Positions 13,149-22,596 of a stretch of 64,000 nucleotides of DNA are shown piece after piece. Numbering within the stretch: position 1 is the stretch's first letter; every line of letters begins with the position of its first letter. Made by a program: the position numbers and the translations under genes. Below the pieces are notes generated by a model, which saw only the letters and a list, made by a program, of their open reading frames with translations, searched no databases and was not told the DNA's origin. Source of the DNA: Aquatica leii (lineage: Eukaryota > Arthropoda > Insecta > Coleoptera > Lampyridae); the NCBI GenBank assembly GCA_035610365.1, contig CM069432.1, forward strand, positions 222,850,532 to 222,914,531, in the 5' to 3' direction.

Positions 13149-14360
13149 CGACACACACGTTTTTAATGTTTGAAATTTCAATAAGCAAAAACAAATATTA
13201 CATTTTTTACTTTCCTATAAGGAAAGTATAGCGATCACAATTTTTTTTCAAAAAATTTTTTTTTGCATAGTTTTACGTTTCAAGGTCTCCTGAATCAGAA
13301 AAAAGTATTTTTGAAAAAAATTTTGGGTGTCTGTGTGTAACGATGTACCCACAATACTCTCGATCCAACAGCCCTAGTAACTAGAAATTTGGTATGGAGC
13401 TGGCTTTTCATATTCTCTCGGTTCTATCAAATTATGGGTCTGAAAAAGAAACCGGAAGTTCCCAGTGAACACATTTCTGACATAAACATCTTGTGGATGT
13501 CAGAAATTGGTCATAAAATTATATTATCAATTATTACATCCGTTGTATATCCTTTTAATGTAATATAATTATTTACTTGATTAGGATATCGGCAGTACAT
13601 AATTTTTTTATGTAGTATGTTTATATAACTGCTAATATCTCTAAGATGTGTAAATAATGTAATATAATTATATGTCCACAAATCGACATCCCGTTTATAT
13701 AAAGGTCATACATTCTCTAGATGTACTTTGAAACATCCTTCCGATATCAGAAAATTGTCATAAAATTATATTACAAATTATTTCATCGGTAGTACATAAT
13801 TGTTTTATAACTATTGGTTTTTATGAATATAGCTGTAAATATAATATGTTCAGTTATTTTTTTTAGTTGTTTGAAATTGTGGCAGCAACTTGATCGAAAA
13901 ATTTCTTCAAACCAAAAAAAAATCATTGTTTTATGTAGAGCGTGTTATGTAATCAGGCCCGCTTTATTCGGCTCTGATTTCCTGATTACATTTACAGCTT
14001 AGAACACGCGTCAAATTGTGTTTCTTTACCTATTCTATTATATATTTGGTGGCTGCTGATCCCAGCAAAACTTATTTTGTTCTTTTTCAATGTACAAATG
14101 TAAAATTATCTTTATAGTTTTACATTTACGAGTTGAGAAACCTTACGTTGCTTTCCTTAATGACTAAAATAAACATTAAACATTAAGTAGATAAATAAAA
14201 AGTATTTTGTGCGTATACGGCATAATATAATCAAATAAACGTACATATAATCATTAAGTGCTTCTTGTCTTTTTAATTTATCTAGGTTTCTCTTTCGTTC
14301 ACTCACATTCAGTTTGCATCGTTTGCATTAAGTTGAATGTTGTTAGAAGTGCGGTAAAGA

Positions 14361-16073
14361 ATGGTTGTAACGCTAAAAGTTTTTGATTTAGCAGTGAACT
14401 TTTTTTTGTGTATCAAATTTAGGAAATTGAAAATAATACTCAAGACTCAAGGTAAGCTAATTTTATTATAATTTTATGTCGTTCATGATTGAAACTACCC
14501 ACTTTTGATTTAATTGTTCATTGTAAAGTCGGCATTTTAAATTTTTATAAATTTTTTAAATCTTGTTGCTCGACATAGATGTTTAGATGTCTTAGACCCG
14601 ATGTATAAGGGTGGTACATGCAGCGGTAGCGCCAATTGGGTCTTTCAACTTAGCCCCCATCATAACAATTTCTACAAAAATGAGTATTCACGGAATTGTG
14701 CTTGCTTGCTATTCATTCAACTAATTTAATTAGAAATTTTAACATTGGGGGGCTAAGTTGACGCTCAACCACTCATTTTTTCCTCATGCGTATGGATTGT
14801 GCTAAAGTGCCGTTTATTATATCAACTCGCTATTTATTTAATTAATTGAAGACCGATGGTTGTGTGTGTGTCTCATTTGTAGACAATCTAATTCTGCATC
14901 CGTCAAAAATCCGCAAAGTATTTGTGAATAACCATTACATATTCGGATGCACATTCAAATTGTCTAAAATATAGAACATGCATCTTGTTGTTGAGACTCA
15001 AAAAAATAAAGTTTTACAGCGGCCCATATTTGAATAAAAGAAATTGTTTTATTTTTTACAGTAACGGCATTGTCGGCCCGAAACAGGGAAAACGATGCAG
15101 ATTACACATCTGAAGAAAAAGTTCCCAACAAGAGAAAGAGAAAAGCTTCTCAAAAAATATTTTGTCTATCCACATCATCAAGTGATGAAGACTTCAACAG
15201 TGAGTATTTTGATTTTTATGATTAGTTAAATTGACTTCGAATTATTTTTAGCTGCATTAGCACCATTACCGGCCGTTGATATGACGCAGGTTACAGACAA
15301 TATGTCAGTAATTATAGAAGTTTATAACAACCGATTTATTAACATTTCAAATTTCGTAATACTATCTGAGCGAAGTGGGTTAAGTTTACGATCGGAAGGT
15401 AACTTTAATAAACTCTCCAGAAGAAATGAAAAATAAATAAATTCAATTGTTTTTCAGTAAAACTCCATGAAATATTGTCTGAACTGAATGATGTCAAGAA
15501 GGAATTATCGGACATAAAGGGCATGAAAAAACAATTTGAGGAAATAAAATCAACTGTTAGTGAAATTTTTAAGTGCCTAAAATCGAGCAAACCGGCTACA
15601 ATAAGCAATTTCGACGACATCAAGAAAATGGTACCCCGGAATACTGTAGACGATATCACTGAATTTGATATCTTTATTAATGAAGATAGCAACAGCGCAA
15701 AATTTGTAAGTAATGTTCTAATAATTAATCATATATTAATTGATCTTCTTCTTTAAGGAACAATATGTACAGTATTGGTGGTTCAGGGACAAAGAGGGCA
15801 CATAAATACTTTCAAACGAGGCGACCGCAAAATGTTCTTAGTTGGGCCAACGGAATAACCTCCGTATCTGCAGATTACACTATAAATATTATAAAAAGTA
15901 AGCTGGAGTAAGGTTTTTTTTTGATTAATCTATAATTGTTTTGTTTAACTTCAGATTTAATTACGAAGAGTTATAACATGAAAGAAAAATTTTTTGAAGA
16001 AGTTTTGTGGCTGATTGGTTGCGACACTGGTCACAACGTTTATCTTATAAAAAAATTAAAAGAATTAATTTAA
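14361..16073 (+). pseudogene. DUF4806-like protein gene, broken, inside element A
   Basis: Likely exons are about 14361-14450, 15062-15199, 15252-15398, 15457-15705, 15758 to about 15893, and about 15956-16073. Plausible GT-AG introns of 50-600 bp separate them. The N-terminal part is short. The second exon has a KRKRKAS basic patch and an acidic SSSDED stretch. Exon 4 has a coiled-coil-like run (LNDVKKELSDIKGMKKQFEE), then MVPRNTVDDITEFDIFI, which fits the start of the DUF4806 domain. The next part carries SIGGSGTKR, equivalent to the conserved IGG motif, but it sits in a different frame from the exon start, so the gene carries a frame change near 15778. The function of DUF4806 proteins is not known. 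The domain match is from memory of the family, and the 5' exons are uncertain. Confidence 0.5.
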
Positions 16074-16870
16074 ATTTCATATTTTTTATATTTGTTTGAG
16101 CATTCGAAAAGTTTATTTTTGTTTGTGTAATATTTTAAAAATAATTTATTTTAATTTTATATTAGGCTTTTATTTTTTATACATATTTGTGAGTCTGAAC
16201 TATTAGAGAAAGTTTGTAAATCATTTTTTTCTTTTATTTTACATGGTTTATATGTATTTGTTTTTCGAATATTATATATAGGGTGTTAATTAAAAAAAAA
16301 CCTTACAAACTTTGTTAAGTTAGAATACTGATTAAAACAAGAAATAAACTTATGTTCAAAACTTAACGGTTGTCGAAATATGGTCTTATGAAGAAATTGA
16401 AAAATATTTTTAAATAATTTAAATATATAAATTACCAAACAAGCTCATAAACATAATCAATAACTTATTTAACTTTATCCTGCTTAAAGATATCACCGAA
16501 GATGTTCAAATTGTCTTCATTCACCTTCCAATCAAAGGTACACAAATTCATATCGGTATATTCCGCAAAAGTAAATTTACCCATTGTCAAATAATTTCGC
16601 TGTTATTTTTTTATGATAAATGTTTTAAATTATCTTGTTGCTAGGATTCGACAGTAAAATTATTTTTATAATGACTAAAAAATGTATTTCAGCGGTGGGA
16701 ATAACTAACATATAGGTACTCTAAAATCATAATGATTTCTTCATTACATCATATTTCAAAAACCTTTGAGCATTTAAGATAAGACTATTTCAGTGTTTTT
16801 TTGTTTTAATCGGTAACTTGACAAATTGTGTAAGGTTTTTTTAATAACACCCTGTGTATATGTATATATT

Positions 16871-17095
16871 ATTCCAATGTACCTGGTGCATAATATTACG
16901 TCGCAGGTATATAATATTCCAATGTATCTGAGATATACTATTACGTCGCAGGTATATAATATTCCGATGTACCTAGGATGTAATATTACGTCCCAGGTAC
17001 ATAATATTCCGATGTACTTGGGACGTAATATCACGTCCTAGGTATATAATATTTTGATGTACCTCAAATGTTATATTATGTTGACAGTACATCAT
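16871..17095. repeat. Tandem array, five 45-bp near-palindromic units
   Basis: Units start at 16871, 16916, 16961, 17006 and 17051, exactly 45 bp apart. Each reads ATTCC(A/G)ATGTAC...GTAATATTACGT...GGTA and is close to its own reverse complement. Because 45 is a multiple of 3, the array stays open on both strands, which gives false reading frames. It lies just inside the right end of element A, a usual place for transposase-binding repeats. Confidence 0.8.
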
Positions 17096-17413
17096 TTATT
17101 ACATCCTGAGTACATAATTATTGCGGACATAGGGCCCTTTAAAGTACATCCCTATGACTTCTCACGTCACAAAAATTATATACAGAGGATGTACATGGGA
17201 CATCTTGTGTTCACTGGGTTGGTGTATCCGCCATTTTTAACATTTGTTCTTGTATTATAATTTTGTACGAATATAAATTATTAGAATTATTTTTACAGTT
17301 TGATATAGAGATAATTCTTTCTAACAATTTATTTAAATAAAATTTTTTTCTAACATTAACAGTTTATTAGATATTTGATTTATAATTTAAAGTGAATTCC
17401 ATATATAATCCTA

Positions 17414-19193
17414 CCCAGATAGCACAGTCAGTTTGATACAAGGTTAAAACAAGCTTGTTTTAACAATCATGTAGACTGGAAACAAACTTGCCTGGAAACT
17501 TATATCAAGCATAATTCAAGCTTACTAGTTACCGCTACCACAAGCTTATTTTATAAAGCTTGAAAAAAGCTTATTAGACAAGCTGGAAAAAAGTATGTTG
17601 GCAGACTTGAAATAACCATGTTGAACAAGCTTGAAAGAAGCGTGTTGGGCAAATTTGAAAAAAAGCATTTTTTTCATTTTGAATCAATTTATTTTCTAAA
17701 AAAAAGTGGATTAAGATATAAAAAAATACATTGCGTTAGATAATATAATATAAACTAAAAAAGGAATAACATAACAGTATAAACTATATATGAAGAAATC
17801 GTTAAGCAATTGTAGTTTTTCCTACTGAGTTTCCACATTGGATCGATTTCCTTGATTTCTGAAAAAAAAAAAAACAATTGAACTAGAACAAAAACATGCT
17901 AAGGAATAAAAGTAAATGTATATTTTCTTAATAATGTGTTGTATGTTCACCTTGAAGAAATGTGAATCCGTTTATTAAAATACCAGATACAAAAACAAAA
18001 TTGAAAATTTAATTATAGCTGAATAAAAACTTGTAGATAAAATGATATATTTTTTAAGTTATTAGCTGTTAGTCTACTTCTTCTGTGGTTAATACAAATA
18101 GCATAAGTGAAAAACGATTTGGTTGAATTTAATACAACTAATCGAACTAATACAAAAATATATAAATTATTAACAAATGTTAAGATATGTTACTTTTGAT
18201 TTCAGGTTATAAACATATTTATGCCCATTTGGGTTTTTTAAATAATTTGTTAAAACAGAAAATAATTTCAAGATATGTAACTGAAAATTATGAATTTATA
18301 TAAAAGAATCGATAGATCAGTAGTCATATAAATTGACCGTTAAAATGAAAATAGATGTCAGTGATAAAAACATTCCATACTATTTAAGATTAAGGAGTAT
18401 GGTTTTTTACAAGTTTTTTATGGTTGTACACTTTATCAACTTTATTACAACACGTGTATAACATAACCTCAACAAAAATTGAATTACTCGATTAGTGTAC
18501 TTAATTAATTTTACATTTAGGATTTAAAATAAATACTCACCTTACTTTTTTCGAAGAATAATAGTTACACAACAAACCGCAACAATCAAAATAAAAATTG
18601 TAAGCTGCCTATTCAAGGGTAAAAACAAGGTATAATGGCTAAGTTCAACCTTTGGTTCAACCATCGTTGCCGCTATTTAGAAAAACATACTGATTTTTTA
18701 GGTTAACGTACTTTTTGCAATATCTTTGAACAAAACGAATTTTAAAACTGCATACGTACTTTTACTTGAGCAAAAATATGCTGATTCAGTACAAATGTAT
18801 ACTAACTTGGGCAATACTCTTGGGCAACATTGACTATAGCTACTTAACGAAGCATTCCGGCAACTTTCGGATAACACCGTTGCCAAAATAATAGCAGAGC
18901 TTGTTACGACTTTTTTAAAGCTTATTACCAAGGCTTATTACAAGCTTGTTTCATAGTTAAAGTGAAAGTTTAACATTGCAAGCACAACCAAGTCAAAAAC
19001 AAACTGGTTGTAAGCTTACATGCTACCTGGGTAATAAACTTGCAATAAGCTTATTTTGCAAACTTGCTTGAAACTTTCCAACCAAGTTTCAAGTTTGATT
19101 CAAGGTTAATTCAGGCTTCATGTTTGAAACTTACTTTAAGCTTGACATGACAAGTTAAAAGCAAACTTGCCGTAAGCTTACGTGCTATCTGGG
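17414..19193. mobile_element. DNA element (1780 bp) with CCCAGATAGCAC ends and TA duplication
   Basis: The ends are CCCAGATAGCAC and GTGCTATCTGGG, flanked by TA on both sides (17412-17413 and 19194-19195). Both subterminal regions are filled with imperfect repeats around AAGCTTG, in opposite orientation at the two ends. A second, diverged right end (TGCTACCTGGG) lies near 19021. The middle has no transposase frame. It interrupts repeat C copy 1. Confidence 0.75.
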
Positions 19194-20111
19194 TAAGGAT
19201 CGAATCCTGCCTACAATTTTTTTTAGAAAAATATTTCATATCTTAAAGGAAAATCACGATAAGTTAAGAAATAACATTTTTTCTTTATATTCTTTTGACC
19301 TGTTTATATACGGAGTGTTGCATCTTATTTAAATTATCTTTGGATGTACCCACGATACCTCTCGAACCAAAAGTCCTAGTAACTTGAAATTTGGTAGAGA
19401 GCTGGCTTTTCATATTCTCTCGGTTCTGTCAAAAGATGGGTCTGATAAAGTAACCGGAAGTGTGTGTATCCGCCATTTTTAACAGTTCTTCTTATATAAT
19501 TTTGTACGTATGTAAATTATTCGAATTATTTTTACAGTTTCTTATAGATTGAATTCTTCTTAACAATTTATTCAAATAAAAAAATTTCTAGTATTAACAG
19601 TTTATCAGATATTTAATTTGTAATTTAAAATGAATTTGCAAATATAATATAGTTTCGAATCCTGCCTGCGACGATTTTTTTTCTAATTTACTAAAGGGGT
19701 AAGGCGCACACATGTAAGGGTTAGTAGATATGATATTAATAAAATCGAGGAGAAAATTTTCAAAAAAATTATAGCATGCTAGGAATTCAATACAAACCTG
19801 TACATATCACTTCAAAATGGTTTTATGACAACATAACCATAAAAAAATATAACGTTCTTTCATCATTCCTTATAAGAATGTCGTGTGGTGAGCACACCAG
19901 TTTTTTTAACTTGCAGAACAAAATTATAGAAAACTTGTAAAATTGCCTAAAAATTTTACGACAAAGATTTTAAGCGTAATGACCGTAATCGTCCGTAATG
20001 ACAATACACAAATAATTTTTCTCTTCTGTTTTCGACAGATTTGTAGGTTAGAATCTTTAAACAGTGTTTAAAATAAAGATTTTTGCTGGAGTCTAAAATA
20101 TGATTTATCTT

Positions 20112-21558
20112 CCCAACAAACACAAGAATGTCCCAAGGATGTCCCGGGGACATGATTTTGCGGATCACTGAATGTCCCAAAGTCATCCCATTTTGGTTCT
20201 GTGTACGTCCTAGGGACATTCATGGGACGTTCTTTTGTCACAAGTGTGTGCATCCCTACGATGTCCTTATAGGACATTCTTGCGTATCCGCAACGGGACG
20301 TCCCTTTTAGATGACTGTAGGATATGTACTAGGTATATATGTATATTATATTTTTAATAAAAAATAACTTTATCAAATAAAATACAAATTTTTATTACAT
20401 AAAACTATATTTTTAAATAATAATCCAAATTATATTCAAATAAAATAAATTTAGATTATTTCATTTTTTTATCTTCTCGATCCCGGCGTTCTTTGGCCCT
20501 CCTTAGCGAGTTTTTTATACAATCTTCCCGATTTTTTTAAGTGGCGCCTGAAATCATGTAGAGTCGATAAAAAAGTTAATACGAAAAGCTTATTTTGGTA
20601 TTTCTATGTAATCAGAATTTACATTTTACTAAATTAAAGAATTGATAAAGTGATACTTCTTTTGAAGAATTATTGATTGATCTTTTTGACGATATTATTG
20701 ATTAAATCATAAGAGATGATCGATTATAACCAGTTAAAAATTATTTAAATCGTTTTTTAAAAAAGATTTTGTAAACGCGTCAGTTTTGCAAATTCATTAA
20801 GAATTTTTATACGTTTCGCATTTACATTTCATCAGAGGAATGTGATAAAAACAAAATTATTTCTAGACGTATTTTTAACTACGAGAATACGCACACTAAT
20901 CATAACTATGAATACCAAGAACGCGATAACGTTATAGTTTCTTAGGTAGATTAGCGATTTTGTGCCTTATCGGTCATGTTGACATTCTTGGATGACTTAT
21001 TGTGAATCGCGACGATAAAAGTCGTTAGATAACGTCACACTTTTAAACCTTAAATAATTTTTTGAGTAAAAAAATTTTTTTTTACATAACAAATATTTTC
21101 AATTCACCGCATAGGTCTGCGCGCGGGATGGGGTTTTAAATCACCATTGTTAATAATTATGATCTTTTAATTTCAATAAACTTTTATTAATTTTTAGTAA
21201 TTCAAAATAATAATTATAAATGATGATTTTTATACATTATAAATAAATACAAGGTACCAAAAACTTACCAAATAAATTTGTTTATGCACTAAAACACCCA
21301 AAAAACGTCAGATAATAAAATAAAGAACAGATAAATAAAGTAGTCAGAACACAACTAAAAACAAATACAGAGTGCAAACGGTGCAAACAGAGTGTACCAC
21401 TTTGATATACCAAAGGAGCGTACGGGTGTTGAGTAGGCACCAGAGAACAAGAAGGAAAGTGGGCACGCGCACTCAGTTTGCATTTGTTTTTTCCCGCATA
21501 GGACATCCCATCGTACATTCTTCATTGACATCCTGAGGACGTCCTATTAAAGACTGGG
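20112..21558. mobile_element. DNA element (1447 bp) with CCCA ends and ATGTCC-rich flanks
   Basis: The left end is CCCAACAAACACAAGAATG followed by several ATGTCCC/GGGACAT motifs. The right end, reversed, starts CCCAGTCTTTAATAGGACG followed by ATGTC repeats. TT lies on both sides (20110-20111 and 21559-21560). It has no transposase. The architecture (CCCA ends, 2-bp flanks, subterminal repeats) matches the elements at 13461 and 17414, though the two ends are more diverged here. Confidence 0.55.
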
Positions 21559-21560
21559 TT

Positions 21561-22345
21561 GTCTTTTGCGAGGGCCTACTCGTGCGCCGAACGACTCGCA
21601 CGCCCGTTAAATACGCCACTGTGCACACGTGTTACCACAAAACGTTTTGGGTGCTATTGAAGCACCACTTGGGGTGTTGGGTTTGGTTGCGTGTTCTTTG
21701 TTAATTTAGTTGAAGAGGTTCAGCCTACATAGCGTTTATTTTTCATTATTTACAGTATGTACATTACATTTGACGTTTTTGCGTGCTTCGTTCTTCTGGC
21801 GGATGCGGGAACGTATCACGTGTCGGCTGGGAGCCCGTCGTACGTCAACACACGGAGGTTCAGCGGTCGTAGTTCCCAAGCGCGTGTGGGCGTGGTTGAC
21901 GGCGTTTTTATCGGCTAGTCTGGTAACGGCGAGTCCGGTAACGGCGTTACTGGTCGGACTGGAGGCGTGCGGTTCCAGAAACGACGTAACACGTTTCGAC
22001 GTTGCTTGCGCTCTCTCTGTGGTGTCTAAGGCATCGGCACCACGTGCTTCCTGAGGCGCGATATCGTTCAGCGGCGGGAGCTTTGTATGCAAGGTCGCTA
22101 TACAAGCAGACCGGGTGTCGCTATGTGAGCAGACGGGGTGTCGCTATACGAGCAGACGGGGAAATCCTTCGCTATTGAGAGCAGAAGAACTCTGCCTTTT
22201 TCTGCGCGATGGCCACGGTTATAAAAGCTGACGAGCGCCTCTGATTGGTGGGGTGGGTATGTGCGCGTGGTGGGGCTGGCTTTGGCCAGCGTACTGCTGA
22301 CGTGCGTCCCCTGTACCGGGTAGCGCATTACCGAAGTACACCACA
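21561..22345. other. GC-rich island with CpGs, TATA box and 23-bp repeats
   Basis: GC content jumps from the local background to clearly above half, with many CG dinucleotides. Open frames on both strands (about 21710-22092) overlap and look like by-products of composition. A TATAAAA-type box is at 22219-22226, with an inverted CCAAT (ATTGG) about 20 bp after it. This could be a promoter region or a solo LTR of an element with a different composition. I could not find matching ends. Confidence 0.5.
22094..22162 (+). repeat. Three 23-bp tandem repeats
   Basis: Units beginning GTCGCTAT start at 22094, 22117 and 22140. Each ends in GCAGAC(C/G)GGGT or a close variant. They sit about 60 bp upstream of the TATA-like box in the GC-rich island, where such repeats could act as promoter elements. 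Confidence 0.7.
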
Positions 22346-22596
22346 ACGTTTTTGAAATTTTTAAAAGTTAACCCAAAAAACCGTTTTTGTTAAATTGCAC
22401 AATTTACCTTAAAACTCAAAACGTAAATATTATTGGAGTGTTACTTATTTCATGTTCTAATAAAATTAAAACAATTTGTTTCATATCATAAATGTTTTTG
22501 CAACACGTTATGAAAATAATCTTGTGTTCTAAATTTTTTACACTGAAAATACGTTTTTGATTTGTTTTGAGTGGCTTAATTTGTTCTACTAGGGGT

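Larger units (their letters stand above)
13461..17218 (+). mobile_element. DNA element A (3758 bp) with CCCAGTGAACACA ends and a DUF4806-like gene
   Basis: The terminal inverted repeats are CCCAGTGAACACA at 13461 and TGTGTTCACTGGG ending at 17218. TT flanks both sides, and the host repeat reads through if the element is removed. This compares well with 39541-40834, where the site is empty. Inside are a multi-exon DUF4806-like gene (14361-16073) and a tandem array of 45-bp near-palindromes by the right end. The element ends in CCCA like its neighbours at 17414 and 20112. I cannot assign it to a known transposon superfamily. Confidence 0.7.
13203..19907 (-). repeat. Repeat family C, copy 1, split by two insertions
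   Basis: This sequence matches 39541-40834 in the opposite orientation. It has a TTTCCTATAAGGAA-type motif near both ends and an internal direct duplication containing CACTTCCGGTTTCTTTATC. Two elements sit inside it (13461-17218 and 17414-19193); without them about 1.16 kb remains. I see no coding frame. It may be a non-autonomous DNA element, but its exact ends and target duplication are not settled. Confidence 0.7.
12367..22594. mobile_element. 10.2-kb insertion with 16-bp terminal inverted repeats, type unknown
   Basis: The left end is CCCTAGTAGAACAAAT and the right end is its exact reverse complement. GT flanks both sides (12365-12366 and 22595-22596) like a 2-bp duplication. The old Gypsy copy breaks off at the left end and resumes in register at the right end, so the block is an insertion. 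Its bulk is later nested elements (12741-13148, 13203-19907, 20112-21558 and a GC-rich island). I recognise no transposase belonging to the outer element itself. What remains after removing the guests is under 2 kb at each side, so it may be non-autonomous. Confidence 0.65.

Noticed and set aside
16774..17041. Repetitive 71 and 86 aa frames
   Set aside because: They are products of the 45-bp tandem array, whose period is a multiple of three, so both strands stay open.
16871..17095. CRISPR-like array
   Set aside because: There are no distinct spacers and the whole 45-bp unit repeats. This is a eukaryotic transposon array.
21710..22092. Overlapping 114 and 118 aa frames on both strands in the GC-rich island
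   Set aside because: High GC lowers stop frequency; the two overlap almost exactly on opposite strands and neither resembles a protein family.
12367..22594. Maverick/Polinton giant transposon
   Set aside because: Long inverted repeats and 10-kb size suggested it, but there is no polymerase B, integrase, ATPase or capsid gene, and the length comes from nested elements.
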